A stretch of DNA of 64,000 nucleotides from Chitinophaga agrisoli (GCF_008386695.1 NZ_VUOC01000003.1:358421-422420); one strand, 5' to 3'; shown: positions 17,615 to 26,514, numbered from the stretch's first letter. Translations and numbers: made by a program. Notes: a model not told the origin generated them from the letters alone.

Positions 17615-17875
17615 ATGACCGAAATTAGAAATTTAAGGAAAACCAGGACCGGTGTGGTATCCAGCAATAAAATGGATAAAACCATCACCGTAAGCGTGGA
17701 GCGTAAAGTGAAGCACCCGATCTATGGTAAGTTCGTGAAGAAAACTACCAAGTTCATGGCTCATGACGAAAAGAATGAGTGCAGCATTGGCGACACCGTT
17801 AGGATCATGGAATCCCGCCCCTTGAGCAAAAACAAGTGCTGGCGCCTGGTAGAAGTTATCGAAAAGGTAAAATAA
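17615..17875 (+). CDS. rpsQ: 30S ribosomal protein S17
   Basis: S17 binds the 5' domain of 16S rRNA and helps assembly. The 86-residue product has [19 protein letters not shown], the [19 protein letters not shown] core and [17 protein letters not shown] chose the ATG at 17615; an in-frame TTG eight codons upstream would add non-conserved residues. The context TTTCAACA before ATG resembles other starts here. Confidence 0.97.
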   Translation: MTEIRNLRKTRTGVVSSNKMDKTITVSVERKVKHPIYGKFVKKTTKFMAHDEKNECSIGDTVRIMESRPLSKNKCWRLVEVIEKVK

Positions 17876-17951
17876 TTCATTATTGTTTCAAGCTGCATAC
17901 CGGCGTTCCCGGATGTAGCCGCTGATTAAACAACTAGCAAAACTTAGTACG

Positions 17952-18320
17952 ATGATACAACAAGAATCAAGGCTGAATGTGGCTGATAACAGCGGCGCTA
18001 AAGAAGTGCTGTGTATAAGGGTATTGGGCAATTCCGGCCAGGACTATGCGAAAGTGGGCGATAAGATCGTAGTGACCGTTAAGGACGCTATCCCTGCAGG
18101 TGGCGTGAAGAAAGGTATGGTAACCAAAGCCGTAATTGTAAGGACCAAGAACAAGCTGCGCCGTAAAGACGGATCTTATATCCGTTTTGACGATAATGCC
18201 GTTGTATTGCTGAACAACTCCGACGAGCCCCGCGGTACCCGTATTTTCGGTCCGGTTGCCCGTGAGCTGCGCGATAAGGGGTACATGAAGATTATCTCTC
18301 TGGCCCCCGAGGTGCTGTAA
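17952..18320 (+). CDS. rplN: 50S ribosomal protein L14
   Basis: L14 lies at the subunit interface near the factor-binding site and binds RsfS. The 122-residue product starts [24 protein letters not shown] and has the GVKKGMV, VVRTK-like [22 protein letters not shown] and [29 protein letters not shown] segments. A strong inverted repeat follows, suggesting a transcription boundary before rplX. Confidence 0.98.
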   Translation: MIQQESRLNVADNSGAKEVLCIRVLGNSGQDYAKVGDKIVVTVKDAIPAGGVKKGMVTKAVIVRTKNKLRRKDGSYIRFDDNAVVLLNNSDEPRGTRIFGPVARELRDKGYMKIISLAPEVL

Positions 18321-18333
18321 GACAAGATGTTGG

Positions 18334-18373
18334 AAGTAAAAAAGTAAAAATTAAATGTTTTACTTTTTTACTT
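18334..18373 (+). terminator. 16-bp perfect inverted repeat between rplN and rplX
   Basis: AAGTAAAAAAGTAAAA (18334-18349) pairs perfectly with TTTTACTTTTTTACTT (18358-18373) around an 8-nt loop. The right arm abuts the -7 element of the next promoter. It may act as terminator, operator, or both. Confidence 0.5.
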
Positions 18374-18380
18374 ATCTTTG
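18373..18380 (+). promoter_or_regulatory. Internal promoter before rplX (-7 element)
   Basis: TATCTTTG matches TAnnTTTG and is followed by GCAGCCC, close to the infA promoter (TATCTTTGCAGTCC). The -33 region is poor. Transcription would start near 18,387, giving a leader of about 70 nt with the hairpin at 18,414. Confidence 0.65.
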
Positions 18381-18413
18381 CAGCCCGTTTACAAAAACGT
18401 GTCAATTTTTTAT

Positions 18414-18437
18414 CAAGCGGAATAAATGTTCCGCTTG
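18414..18437 (+). promoter_or_regulatory. Leader hairpin of rplX
   Basis: CAAGCGGAA (18414-18422) pairs perfectly with TTCCGCTTG (18429-18437) around TAAATG. It ends 20 nt before the rplX start codon, a good place for a ribosomal-protein operator. Confidence 0.5.
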
Positions 18438-18457
18438 GCGTTTATAAATAAACAAAA

Positions 18458-18796
18458 ATGAAAACTAGATTCAAGCCTAAGTTCAACATTAAAAAGGGCG
18501 ACCTGGTAGCGGTGATTACCGGCGACGATAAGGACCGGACCAAGCCCCGTAAGGTGCTGGAGGTGCTGGTGAGCGATGCCCGCGTAGTTGTGGAAGGCGT
18601 TAATATCATTACCAAGCACACCAAACCTACTGCTCAGAACACCAAAGGTGGTATCGTAAAGCAGGAGGCTCCTATCTCTATCTCCAACGTAATGTTGTGG
18701 GACGCGAAGGCTGGTAAACCTACCAAAGTGAACAGGCAGAGAGAAAACGGCAAATTAGTTCGTATAGCTAAAAAATCAGGGGAGGTAATTAAATAA
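18458..18796 (+). CDS. rplX: 50S ribosomal protein L24
   Basis: L24 initiates 50S assembly. The 112-residue product has the KOW motif ([26 protein letters not shown], about 9-34) and the [13 protein letters not shown] and [19 protein letters not shown] segments. Its stop overlaps the start of rplE by one base (TAATG), so translation of the two is coupled. Confidence 0.98.
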   Translation: MKTRFKPKFNIKKGDLVAVITGDDKDRTKPRKVLEVLVSDARVVVEGVNIITKHTKPTAQNTKGGIVKQEAPISISNVMLWDAKAGKPTKVNRQRENGKLVRIAKKSGEVIK

Positions 18797-19365
18797 TGGC
18801 AAACACTACATACATTCCCAGGTTACAGAAAAAGTACCGCGAAGAAGTGGTAGCAGCGCTGATGAAGAAATTCAACTACAAAAGCGTAATGCAGGTACCC
18901 CGCCTGGTAAAGATATGCCTGAACCAGGGCATCAACGGCGCTGTTAGCGACAAGAAACTGGTAGACATCGCAGTGGACGAAATGACCCGTATCGCTGGTC
19001 AGAAAGCCATCGCTACCATGTCTAAGAAAGATATATCCAACTTCAAACTGAGGAAGAACATGCCTATCGGCGCCCGCGTAACCCTGCGCAGCACCAATAT
19101 GTATGATTTCCTGGATCGTCTGGTTGCAGTATCCCTGCCCCGCGTTCGTGACTTCAAAGGCATTAACGAAAAGGCATTTGATGGCCGTGGTAACTATACC
19201 CTGGGCATCACTGAGCAGATCATCTTCCCCGAAATTGATATCGATAAAGTGACCAAAATGGCCGGTATGGATATCACCTTCGTAACAACGGCAACTACCA
19301 ACGAAGAAGCTTACGAGCTGCTGAAAGAGCTGGGTATGCCGTTCAAGAACATGAAAAAGGACTAA
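18796..19365 (+). CDS. rplE: 50S ribosomal protein L5
   Basis: L5 binds 5S rRNA and P-site tRNA. The 189-residue product contains [20 protein letters not shown], the [29 protein letters not shown] core and [39 protein letters not shown]. It is coupled to rplX by a 1-base overlap. Confidence 0.98.
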   Translation: MANTTYIPRLQKKYREEVVAALMKKFNYKSVMQVPRLVKICLNQGINGAVSDKKLVDIAVDEMTRIAGQKAIATMSKKDISNFKLRKNMPIGARVTLRSTNMYDFLDRLVAVSLPRVRDFKGINEKAFDGRGNYTLGITEQIIFPEIDIDKVTKMAGMDITFVTTATTNEEAYELLKELGMPFKNMKKD

Positions 19366-19394
19366 TCAGGTAATTTATCTATATATAATAACTT

Positions 19395-19664
19395 ATGGCA
19401 AAAGAATCCGTAAAAGCCAGGCAAAGGAAGAGAGAGAAAATGGTAGCCAAGTTTGCAGAAAAACGCGCCGCCCTGAAAGCGGAAGGCGATTATGCAGCAC
19501 TGGACCAACTGCCAAGGAACGCTTCTCCCGTTCGCCTGAAGAACAGGTGTCAGCTCAGCGGCCGTCCTAAAGGTTACATGCGTCACTTCGGCGTCTGCCG
19601 TAACATGTTCCGTGACCTGGCACTGGCTGGTAAAATACCCGGCGTTAGAAAAGCTAGCTGGTAA
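19395..19664 (+). CDS. rpsN: 30S ribosomal protein S14, zinc-free form
   Basis: S14 is a late-assembling 30S head protein. The 89-residue product ends with the conserved [40 protein letters not shown]. It has only two Cys and lacks the CxxC...CxxC zinc ribbon, so it is the long zinc-independent type. L36 in this cluster has also lost its zinc ligands. Confidence 0.97.
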   Translation: MAKESVKARQRKREKMVAKFAEKRAALKAEGDYAALDQLPRNASPVRLKNRCQLSGRPKGYMRHFGVCRNMFRDLALAGKIPGVRKASW

Positions 19665-19673
19665 GATTTTTAA

Positions 19674-19720
19674 TGTGGATGGGCTCCGGAGCGATTTACT
19701 CCGTCATCCACAGATTTTTG
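19674..19720 (+). terminator. Attenuator-like hairpin between rpsN and rpsH
   Basis: TGTGGATG pairs with CATCCACA (19674-19681 with 19705-19712), with an inner CGGAG/CTCCG stem, and GATTTTTGATTTT follows. Inside a cluster that must be read through, this suggests partial termination or a processing site. Confidence 0.55.
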
Positions 19721-19779
19721 ATTTTCCTTTCTATTACTGATTGGATATCGCATTGTAAACATTTTAACTTTTACAAACA

Positions 19780-20178
19780 ATGGTTACTGATCCAATAGCA
19801 GACTTCCTGACTAGAGTCCGGAATGCTCAAATGGCCAACCACAGGATCGTGGAAATTCCGGCTTCCAAATTAAAGAAGCGTATCACTGAAATTCTGTACG
19901 ACAAGGGTTATATCCTGAAGTACAAATTCGAAGAGGACACCAAACAGGGCGTTATCAAGATAGCGCTGAAGTACGATCCTCAGACGAAAGAACCCGCTAT
20001 TAAAGAAATACAACGTATCAGCCGTCCTGGTTTACGCCAGTACTCCAAACCTGCGGATTTCCGCCGTGTTAAGAACGGTCTGGGCGTGGCTATCATCTCT
20101 ACCTCTAAAGGGGTAATGACTGATAAAGAAGCTAAAGCGCAGAACGTAGGTGGCGAAGTAGTTTGCTACGTTTACTAA
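19780..20178 (+). CDS. rpsH: 30S ribosomal protein S8
   Basis: S8 binds helix 21 of 16S rRNA and in E. coli represses the spc operon. The 132-residue product begins with TDPIADFLTRVRNAQMANH, has the RISRPGLRQYSKP segment and the C-terminal GLGVAIISTSKGVMTDKEA ... GGEVVCYVY. It is flanked by two hairpin-bearing spacers. Confidence 0.98.
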   Translation: MVTDPIADFLTRVRNAQMANHRIVEIPASKLKKRITEILYDKGYILKYKFEEDTKQGVIKIALKYDPQTKEPAIKEIQRISRPGLRQYSKPADFRRVKNGLGVAIISTSKGVMTDKEAKAQNVGGEVVCYVY

Positions 20179-20187
20179 TATATTTGT

Positions 20188-20222
20188 CAGCTATACAGTT
20201 CCCATCCGGAACGGTATAGCTG
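20188..20222 (+). promoter_or_regulatory. Strong hairpin between rpsH and rplF
   Basis: CAGCTATAC (20188-20196) pairs with GTATAGCTG (20214-20222) and GTTCC with GGAAC inside, separated by one A/G mismatch, around a CATCC loop. No U tract follows. It starts 10 nt after the rpsH stop. Confidence 0.5.
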
Positions 20223-20318
20223 ATATCCGATTTTGGAGGGGTGTGGCTGACAATTAAGCTTTCTATACGGAGCTGAACACAGCACACCAGCATTGATAAC
20301 GACATAAAATTCAACAAC

Positions 20319-20873
20319 ATGTCACGTATAGGGAAAGCTCCCATAAAATTAGCCAGCGGTGTAACGGTAAGCGTTTCCCCGGTTAATGAGATCACAGTAA
20401 AGGGCCCTAAAGGCGAACTGAAAAGAAGCATAGACAGGGATATCACCGTAGAGGTGAAAGACGGTGTTTTAACCGTTTCCCGTCCTACAGATCAGATCCG
20501 CCACCGTGCGCTGCATGGTCTTTACCGTGCATTGATTGCTAACATGGTAAAAGGTGTAACCGAAGGTTTCAAACAGCAGCTGGAGCTGGTAGGTGTGGGT
20601 TATAAAGCCACTCACCAGGGTCAGTTACTGGACCTGTCACTGGGTTACTCTCACAATATTATCTTCGAAGTACCTACTGAACTGAAGGTGAGCACCTTAA
20701 CTGAAAAAGGTCAGAACCCTAAGATCATGCTGGAAGGTATCGACAACCAGCTGCTGGGCCAGGTATCCGCCAAACTCCGCAGCCTGCGTAAGCCTGAGCC
20801 GTACAAGGGTAAAGGTGTTCGCTACAGCAATGAAGTGGTACGTAAGAAAGCAGGTAAGTCTGCAGGTAAATAA
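20319..20873 (+). CDS. rplF: 50S ribosomal protein L6
   Basis: L6 lies near the factor-binding site of the 50S subunit. The 184-residue product has two tandem L6 folds, starting MSRIGKAPIKLASGV and ending with the signature PEPYKGKGVRYSNEVVRKKAGK. Canonical place between rpsH and rplR. Confidence 0.98.
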   Translation: MSRIGKAPIKLASGVTVSVSPVNEITVKGPKGELKRSIDRDITVEVKDGVLTVSRPTDQIRHRALHGLYRALIANMVKGVTEGFKQQLELVGVGYKATHQGQLLDLSLGYSHNIIFEVPTELKVSTLTEKGQNPKIMLEGIDNQLLGQVSAKLRSLRKPEPYKGKGVRYSNEVVRKKAGKSAGK

Positions 20874-20888
20874 TTAGTTGGCTCCGTT

Positions 20889-20915
20889 AGCCGGCAGTGT
20901 TAACAACTGCCGGCT
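20889..20915 (+). promoter_or_regulatory. Hairpin between rplF and rplR
   Basis: AGCCGGCAGT (20889-20898) pairs perfectly with ACTGCCGGCT (20906-20915) around a 7-nt loop. It has no U tract. Confidence 0.5.
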
Positions 20916-20972
20916 GATAGCCCGCCACAAACTTTAAAGCCCGGCAGTATCGGGTGCTAAAAATTGAAAGAA

Positions 20973-21326
20973 ATGAACACGAAAGCAATCAAGAGACAGA
21001 ATATCCGTTACCGCATCCGTAAAAAGGTGGCTGGTACGACTCAAAAGCCCAGGTTGTCTGTATTTCGCAGCAACAGCGATATTTACGTACAATTGATCGA
21101 TGATACGAACGGTACCACCCTGGCAGCTGCTTCTTCCCGCGATAAGGACATCCTGGCGCAGAAGGGTACCAAATCCGAGAAGTCCAAGCTGGTAGGCGCA
21201 GCCCTGGCTGCCAAGGCAAAGGCATTAGGTGTAACAACCTGCGTATTTGACCGTGGTGGTTATCTGTACCATGGCCGTGTAAAGAGTGTAGCAGATGGCG
21301 CAAGGGAAGGCGGCATGCAGTTCTAA
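20973..21326 (+). CDS. rplR: 50S ribosomal protein L18
   Basis: L18 binds 5S rRNA together with L5. The 117-residue product has [33 protein letters not shown] and ends [23 protein letters not shown] place the start at ATG 20973; an in-frame TTG three codons earlier is less likely. Confidence 0.97.
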   Translation: MNTKAIKRQNIRYRIRKKVAGTTQKPRLSVFRSNSDIYVQLIDDTNGTTLAAASSRDKDILAQKGTKSEKSKLVGAALAAKAKALGVTTCVFDRGGYLYHGRVKSVADGAREGGMQF

Positions 21327-21330
21327 TTTT

Positions 21331-21365
21331 AATCGTAAATCTGAAATCGTAATTCGCAATTAATA
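21331..21365 (+). repeat. Heptad word array before rpsE
   Basis: Five consecutive 7-nt words fill the rplR-rpsE spacer: AATCGTA, AATCTGA, AATCGTA, ATTCGCA, ATTAATA, then AA and the rpsE ATG at 21368. Confidence 0.65.
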
Positions 21366-21367
21366 AA

Positions 21368-21886
21368 ATGGCAAAGAATTCATTCAATAAAGTAAAGGCC
21401 GGTGACCTGGAGTTGAAGGAAAAGGTGGTGGCCATTAACCGTGTTACCAAAACCACAAAAGGCGGACGTACATTTAGTTTCTCCGCGCTGGTAGTAGTAG
21501 GTAACGAACACGGTGTTGTTGGCCATGGTTTGGGTAAAGCCAAGGAAGTGCAGGAAGCTATCACAAAAGGTATTGACGATGCCAAGAAGAATCTCATCAA
21601 GATACCCGTAATGAAAGGCACCATCCCGCATGACCAGTTTGCCAAAGAAGGCGCTGCCAAGGTGCTTATCAAACCCGCTGCCCATGGTACCGGTGTAATC
21701 GCCGGAGGCTCTATGCGCGCTGTGCTGGAAAGCGCCGGAATTACGGACGTGTTGGCTAAATCTCTGGGTTCTGCCAATCCTCACAACGTGGTAAAAGCCA
21801 CTTTCAAAGCCCTGGGCCTGCTCCGCGAGCCGGTACAGGTAGCCAAGAGCAGAAGCGTGTCCCTGAAGAAGGTATTTAACGGATAA
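21368..21886 (+). CDS. rpsE: 30S ribosomal protein S5
   Basis: S5 acts in mRNA unwinding and decoding fidelity. The 172-residue product has the dsRBD-like N-terminal domain ([42 protein letters not shown]) and the C-terminal domain with [19 protein letters not shown] and [12 protein letters not shown]. Canonical position. Confidence 0.98.
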   Translation: MAKNSFNKVKAGDLELKEKVVAINRVTKTTKGGRTFSFSALVVVGNEHGVVGHGLGKAKEVQEAITKGIDDAKKNLIKIPVMKGTIPHDQFAKEGAAKVLIKPAAHGTGVIAGGSMRAVLESAGITDVLAKSLGSANPHNVVKATFKALGLLREPVQVAKSRSVSLKKVFNG

Positions 21887-21974
21887 ACCCTGCTTAATCC
21901 AATGAACCGGTTCCGGCTGCCGCAGGGTAACCTGAACCAGTAATTTGTAAAGTAGACATTCATTCTAACTTATT

Positions 21975-22160
21975 ATGGCAAAGATCAAGATCACTCAGGT
22001 AAAAAGTGGCATAGACCGTCCTGAAAGGCAGAAACTGACCTTAAAGGCGCTGGGCCTTACGAAAATGCACGCTACCGTTGAGGTAGAAGCTACCCCCCAG
22101 ATACAAGGGATGGTACGTAAGGTGAACCACCTGGTAAAAGTAGAGGAAGTGAAGGGCTAA
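21975..22160 (+). CDS. rpmD: 50S ribosomal protein L30
   Basis: L30 is a small 50S protein. The 61-residue product has the single-domain form KITQVKSGIDRPERQKLTLKALGLTKMHATVE and ends VNHLVKVEEV. The spacer before it has a loose ACCCTGC/GCAGGGT hairpin (21887-21928). Confidence 0.96.
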   Translation: MAKIKITQVKSGIDRPERQKLTLKALGLTKMHATVEVEATPQIQGMVRKVNHLVKVEEVKG

Positions 22161-22190
22161 CCACTGTGTTCAGCCTTCACTAAATTATCG

Positions 22191-22198
22191 TACTTTTG
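22191..22198 (+). promoter_or_regulatory. Possible internal promoter before rplO (-7 element)
   Basis: TACTTTTG fits TAnnTTTG; no good -33 element stands 19-21 nt upstream. The rplO start is 75 nt downstream. The spacer of 113 bp is long enough for a promoter. Confidence 0.5.
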
Positions 22199-22273
22199 CG
22201 TTGGTATTATACAAATAACAATTATATTTAAGGCGAGCGGGTAATTTCCGCGTAAGTAAAAAAAATTGATTTT

Positions 22274-22720
22274 ATGAATCTGCATACACTGCAACCTGCT
22301 AAAGGTTCTGTACATAAAGAGAAGCGTCTGGGTCGTGGCGAAGCGTCCGGTAAAGGTGGCACTTCTACAAAAGGTAACAAAGGTCATCAGTCCCGTAACG
22401 GTTACTCTCAGAAGAAAGGTCACGAAGGTGGTCAGATGCCTATCCAGCGTCGTTTACCTAAACGTGGTTTCAAAAGCCTTTCTCCAACAGAATACACTGT
22501 ATTTAATGTAGGCCAGTTAGACCATCTGGTTGAAAAATATGATCTGCAGGATTTCTCTCTCGATAATCTATATGCCAACGGCCTGGTTAACAAAACCGCC
22601 AAAGTTAAACTGTTAGGACAGGGAGAACTGAAAGCTAAAGTAACCGTAAAGGTGAACGCTATCAGCGAAAAAGCCAAACAGCTGATCGAAAAAGCTGGTG
22701 GGTCTGTAGAACTGATATAA
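22274..22720 (+). CDS. rplO: 50S ribosomal protein L15
   Basis: L15 is a late-assembly 50S protein. The 148-residue product has the Gly/Lys-rich N-terminus (GSVHKEKRLGRGEASGKGGTSTKGNKGHQSRNG) and the MPIQRRLPKRGFK motif, then the C-terminal L15 domain ending KAGGSVELI. It precedes secY as usual. Confidence 0.98.
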   Translation: MNLHTLQPAKGSVHKEKRLGRGEASGKGGTSTKGNKGHQSRNGYSQKKGHEGGQMPIQRRLPKRGFKSLSPTEYTVFNVGQLDHLVEKYDLQDFSLDNLYANGLVNKTAKVKLLGQGELKAKVTVKVNAISEKAKQLIEKAGGSVELI

Positions 22721-22736
22721 GACTTTACGACAGGGG

Positions 22737-22763
22737 AGACGCCTACGGAGTAGTGCGTCTTTT
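22737..22763 (+). terminator. Weak hairpin with U tract between rplO and secY
   Basis: AGACGC pairs with GCGTCT around a 12-nt loop and runs into TTTT. It could attenuate transcription into secY. Confidence 0.4.
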
Positions 22764-22798
22764 CGAATTTAATAGCGCTACTAAACCTTTATCTTCCT

Positions 22799-24142
22799 GT
22801 GAAGAAGTTTATTGAAACAATAAAGAACATCTGGAGTATAGAAGACCTGCGTAACCGCATTCTTACCACGTTGCTCCTTACCCTCGTTTACCGCGTAGGT
22901 TCTTATATCGTATTACCCGGTATCGACGCCAACGCCCTGCACCAGTTTTCGGAGAAATCCAACCAGGGTATCTTAGGGCTGTTCAATATGTTTGCAGGTG
23001 GTTCCTTCTCGCGTGCATCCATTTTTGCATTAGGGATCATGCCCTATATCTCTGCATCTATCGCCATCCAGTTGCTGACCATTGCAGTGCCTCATTTCCA
23101 GAAACTGCAGAAGGAAGGCGAAAGCGGCCGTAAAAAGATCAACCAGTATACCCGTCTGTTAACCGTGGTAGTAACCGGCTTCCAGGCCAGCGCATATGTT
23201 GCGTACCTGAAGAACCAGTCTGCCGGCGCTATTATCCCGCAATACGGCGGATTCCTTTTCTGGCTGTCCACCACCATCGTACTTACTGCAGGTACCCTGT
23301 TTGTAATGTGGCTGGGTGAAAAGATCACAGATAAAGGTATCGGTAACGGTACATCCCTGATCATCATGGTGGGTATCTTGGCCCGTTTGCCCCAGGCCCT
23401 GTTACAGGAGTTCACCTCCAAAACAACAGAAGGCGGCGGCGGTCTGCTGGTATTCCTGATAGAGCTGGCGGTGTTCATCCTCATCACTATCGGATTGATC
23501 TTGCTGGTGCAAGGTACCCGAAAGGTGCCGGTGAACTATGCTAAACGGATAGTAGGTAATAAACAATATGGTGGTGTGCGCCAGTTCATCCCCCTGAAGG
23601 TGAACGCAGCCGGTGTAATGCCTATCATCTTTGCCCAGGCTATCATGTTTATCCCGGCTACAGCAATAGGTTTTGCCACCTCTTCTGAAAGCGCTTCCGG
23701 TTTTATCCGCATATTCAGCGACCATACCAATGGTTATTATAACCTGATATACGCGATACTGGTAATAGTATTCACCTATTTCTATACCGCTTTGATCTTT
23801 AACCCCAATCAAATGGCGGAAGAGATGAAGCGTAACAACGGGTTCATCCCCGGTGTTAAACCTGGTAAAGCTACCGCAGATTATATCGGCGCCGTAATGG
23901 ACCGTATAACCCTGCCCGGCGCCTTCTTCCTGGCGATGGTAGGTATTTTGCCCGGTGTAGCAGCTGCACTGCGTATCAACAGTAATTTTGCCTCCTTCTT
24001 TGGCGGCACCTCCCTCCTGATCATGGTGGGCGTAATACTGGATACCCTGCAGCAGATAGAAAGCCAGCTGCTGATGCGCCACTATGATGGCCTGATGAGC
24101 TCCGGCCGTATCAAGGGAAGAACGGCTCCGGCTAATGTGTAG
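22799..24142 (+). CDS. secY: Protein translocase subunit SecY
   Basis: SecY is the inner-membrane protein-conducting channel. The 447-residue product has ten hydrophobic segments, starting with DLRNRILTTLLLTLVYRVGSYIVLPGID, a plug-like ASIFALGIMPYISASI region and the C-terminal loop with FNPNQMAEEMKRNNGFIPGVKPGK. It starts with GTG: the conserved N-terminus (MKKFIETIKNIWSIEDLR) begins there and the next in-frame ATG is about 60 codons further on. Confidence 0.97.
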   Translation: MKKFIETIKNIWSIEDLRNRILTTLLLTLVYRVGSYIVLPGIDANALHQFSEKSNQGILGLFNMFAGGSFSRASIFALGIMPYISASIAIQLLTIAVPHFQKLQKEGESGRKKINQYTRLLTVVVTGFQASAYVAYLKNQSAGAIIPQYGGFLFWLSTTIVLTAGTLFVMWLGEKITDKGIGNGTSLIIMVGILARLPQALLQEFTSKTTEGGGGLLVFLIELAVFILITIGLILLVQGTRKVPVNYAKRIVGNKQYGGVRQFIPLKVNAAGVMPIIFAQAIMFIPATAIGFATSSESASGFIRIFSDHTNGYYNLIYAILVIVFTYFYTALIFNPNQMAEEMKRNNGFIPGVKPGKATADYIGAVMDRITLPGAFFLAMVGILPGVAAALRINSNFASFFGGTSLLIMVGVILDTLQQIESQLLMRHYDGLMSSGRIKGRTAPANV

Positions 24143-24164
24143 GTAATTATATTTTTGAATATAA

Positions 24165-24225
24165 AGGCACAAGGTCAGAAGGTTTGCCCGGAACAGGGGC
24201 CTTTTGACCTTGTGACATTGTGACC
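24165..24225. repeat. Inverted octad word array (TTGTGACx) before map
   Basis: The right side reads TTTTGACC, TTGTGACA, TTGTGACC (24202-24225). The left side (24165-24180) reads TTCTGACC and TTGTGCCT on the other strand. The arms can pair. A related array, TTGTCACC TTGTCACA, is at 61,936-61,959. Confidence 0.6.
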
Positions 24226-24238
24226 ATTGGAGTAGGAT

Positions 24239-25039
24239 ATGATCCATTACAAGAATAAAGAGGAAATAGAGCTGATGCGCAAGAGCGCATTGTTGGTGAG
24301 CGCCACCCTGGAAGCGGTAGCAAAGGTTTTAAAGCCCGGTATGACCACCCTGGAGGTAGATGACCTGGTAGACAGGTTTATCCGCGATAATGGCGCTATA
24401 CCCTCCTTTAAGGATTACCGCGGGTATCCGAAGAGCAGCTGTATCTCTGTGAATGACGAGGTGGTGCATGGCATTCCCAATGCCTATGTGCTCAAGGACG
24501 GCGATATTGTATCTGTGGATGTAGGGGTATTCCTTAACGGATATCATGGCGATAGCGCCTATACGTTTGCCCTGGGCGACGTAAAAGAAGAGGTGCTGAA
24601 GCTGATGGGCGCCACCAAGGCGGCGCTGTATAAAGGCATAGAAAAGGCCGTTGTGGGCAACCGCATAGGCGATATAGCTTTTGCCATACAGGAATATGCA
24701 GAGAAAGAGCGTGGGTACGGTATCGTGAGGGAGCTGGTAGGCCATGGCCTGGGCAAACACCTGCATGAAGACCCGCAGGTACCTAACTACGGTAAACGCG
24801 GCAGCGGCCCTATGATGAAGGAAGGCCTGGTGATCGCAATTGAGCCGATGGTTAACCTGGGATCCAAGGATGTTGCTTACATGGATGATGGCTGGACAGT
24901 AGCTACCCGGGATGAGCAACCCTCCGTACACTACGAGCATACAGTAGCTGTACAGAAGGGGCAGGCAGATATCCTCTCCAGCTTTGCAGGAATAGAGGCC
25001 GCGGAGAAAGCTAATACAGCATTGAATACCAATTATTAA
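24239..25039 (+). CDS. map: Type I methionine aminopeptidase
   Basis: Removes the initiator Met from new proteins, using two divalent metal ions. The 266-residue product has the pita-bread fold markers: the two Asp ligands in VSVDVGVFLNGYHGDSAYTF, His in VGHGLGKHLHEDPQVPNYG, Glu in LVIAIEPMV and Glu in PSVHYEHTV. It follows secY as in most bacteria. A C-terminal tail of about 20 residues extends beyond the core. Confidence 0.97.
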   Translation: MIHYKNKEEIELMRKSALLVSATLEAVAKVLKPGMTTLEVDDLVDRFIRDNGAIPSFKDYRGYPKSSCISVNDEVVHGIPNAYVLKDGDIVSVDVGVFLNGYHGDSAYTFALGDVKEEVLKLMGATKAALYKGIEKAVVGNRIGDIAFAIQEYAEKERGYGIVRELVGHGLGKHLHEDPQVPNYGKRGSGPMMKEGLVIAIEPMVNLGSKDVAYMDDGWTVATRDEQPSVHYEHTVAVQKGQADILSSFAGIEAAEKANTALNTNY

Positions 25040-25101
25040 TAAATAAAAAAATAACCAGCTGGTTGCGGAGAATAGTAGAAAATCAGATAATTTCGGGAAA
25101 T

Positions 25102-25133
25102 TTTTCGATTTCAAAAGATTTATGCTATCTTTG
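25102..25133 (+). promoter_or_regulatory. infA promoter
   Basis: TTTT (25102-25105), 20 nt, TATCTTTG (25126-25133), with the start near 25,140, about 11 nt before the infA ATG. It splits infA-rpmJ-rpsM and downstream genes from secY-map. Confidence 0.75.
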
Positions 25134-25150
25134 CAGTCCTAAAAATTTTT

Positions 25151-25369
25151 ATGGCAAAACAGGCACTCATTAAACAGGATGGAATTATACTGGAAGCCTT
25201 GTCAAACGCTATGTTCCGTGTTAAATTGGAGAATGGGCACGAGATTTTGGCTACCATTTCTGGAAAAATGAGAATGCACTATATACGAATTTTGCCGGGT
25301 GATAAGGTTGGAGTGGAAATGAGCCCGTACGATCTGTCAAGGGGAAGGATCATCTTCCGTTACAAATAA
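25151..25369 (+). CDS. infA: Translation initiation factor IF-1
   Basis: IF-1 blocks the A site during initiation. The 72-residue product is a single OB fold with [52 protein letters not shown] and RFK-like end IIFRYK. Family length is exact. Confidence 0.98.
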   Translation: MAKQALIKQDGIILEALSNAMFRVKLENGHEILATISGKMRMHYIRILPGDKVGVEMSPYDLSRGRIIFRYK

Positions 25370-25469
25370 CGGAAACGCAGCAGAAGGGAAGACAGGAGAG
25401 TAGGGGAGTGAGGCAAAAAAGCAGGATCTTTTTCAGATACAAATAAATCAGACTTATAACTTTTAACTT

Positions 25470-25586
25470 ATGAAGGTAAGAGCTTCCATAAAGAAGAGAA
25501 GTGCAGATTGCAAGATAGTGCGTAGAAAGGGTAAATTGTTGGTGATCAACAAGAAGAATCCCCGTTTTAAGCAACGTCAGGGATAA
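25470..25586 (+). CDS. rpmJ: 50S ribosomal protein L36, zinc-free form
   Basis: The 38-residue product reads [20 protein letters not shown] and then [18 protein letters not shown], clearly L36. Of the usual zinc ligands (Cys11, Cys14, Cys27, His33) only the Cys at 14 remains; the others are Ser, Asn/Lys and Phe. So it is the zinc-independent (C-minus) form. It sits between infA and rpsM, the standard place. Confidence 0.95.
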   Translation: MKVRASIKKRSADCKIVRRKGKLLVINKKNPRFKQRQG

Positions 25587-25626
25587 TCGTATTCTAATCT
25601 AAACAAAGTAAATTTAAAATAGTAAT

Positions 25627-26007
25627 ATGGCACGTATAGCCGGTATAGATCTTCCTAAAAATAAAAGAGGAGAAATTGGTCTCACCTATATCTTTGGTGT
25701 AGGCCGTTCTACTGCCCAATACATCCTGACCCAATCAGGTATCGATTTCAACAAGAAGGTAAAGGATTGGAATGATGATGAGCAGACTGCCATCCGTAAC
25801 ATAATCAATGCTGAGATAAAGGTAGAAGGTCAACTGCGTTCCGAAGTGCAGATGAATATCAAGCGTTTGCTGGATATAGCCTGCTACCGCGGCTTACGTC
25901 ACAGGAAGGGGTTACCGGTTAGAGGCCAGCGTACCCGTACCAATAGCCGTACCCGTAAAGGTAAGCGTAAAACGGTGGCCGGTAAGAAAAAAGCTCCTAA
26001 GAAATAA
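25627..26007 (+). CDS. rpsM: 30S ribosomal protein S13
   Basis: S13 forms bridges to the 50S subunit and contacts P-site tRNA. The 126-residue product has [30 protein letters not shown] and the basic C-terminus with [29 protein letters not shown]. Canonical first gene of the alpha-operon group. Confidence 0.98.
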   Translation: MARIAGIDLPKNKRGEIGLTYIFGVGRSTAQYILTQSGIDFNKKVKDWNDDEQTAIRNIINAEIKVEGQLRSEVQMNIKRLLDIACYRGLRHRKGLPVRGQRTRTNSRTRKGKRKTVAGKKKAPKK

Positions 26008-26054
26008 TCTTGACATCACAACAAACAAGTTCCGTTTTCCTAAGGTGATATACC

Positions 26055-26089
26055 TGGCAAGTGGAACCTGGATATTGGAATCTGGAATT
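26055..26089 (+). repeat. Heptad word array (TGGAAxx) before rpsK
   Basis: Five 7-nt words in a row in the rpsM-rpsK spacer: TGGCAAG, TGGAACC, TGGATAT, TGGAATC, TGGAATT. The same word returns after rpsK at 26,515-26,570. Confidence 0.7.
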
Positions 26090-26099
26090 TTAAATTATT

Positions 26100-26501
26100 A
26101 TGGCAAAAGCAACCAATACAAAAACTGCTGCTAATAAAAAGAGGGTAGTTAAAGTAGATAACTACGGAGACGTACATATCTCCGCCAGTTTTAACAACAT
26201 CATCGTAAGCATTACCAATAAGCATGGTCAGGTTATCTCCTGGTCTTCTGCAGGTAAGATGGGCTTCAAGGGTTCTAAGAAGAACACCCCGTATGCTGCC
26301 CAGCTGGCCGCTTCTGATGCTGCTAAAACTGCCTTTGATGCCGGTCTGAAAAGAGCAGACGTATTTGTAAAAGGCCCGGGCGCCGGCCGCGAAAGCGCTA
26401 TCCGCGCGATCGCCAACTCTGGCATCGAAGTGAGCATGATTAAGGACGTAACTCCCTTACCGCACAACGGTTGCCGTCCTCCCAAGAAAAGAAGAGTGTA
26501 G
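26100..26501 (+). CDS. rpsK: 30S ribosomal protein S11
   Basis: S11 lies on the 30S platform near the mRNA exit. The 133-residue product has [49 protein letters not shown] and ends with the conserved [18 protein letters not shown]. Both flanking spacers contain TGGAAxx word arrays. Confidence 0.98.
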   Translation: MAKATNTKTAANKKRVVKVDNYGDVHISASFNNIIVSITNKHGQVISWSSAGKMGFKGSKKNTPYAAQLAASDAAKTAFDAGLKRADVFVKGPGAGRESAIRAIANSGIEVSMIKDVTPLPHNGCRPPKKRRV

Positions 26502-26514
26502 GTATTTATAATAT

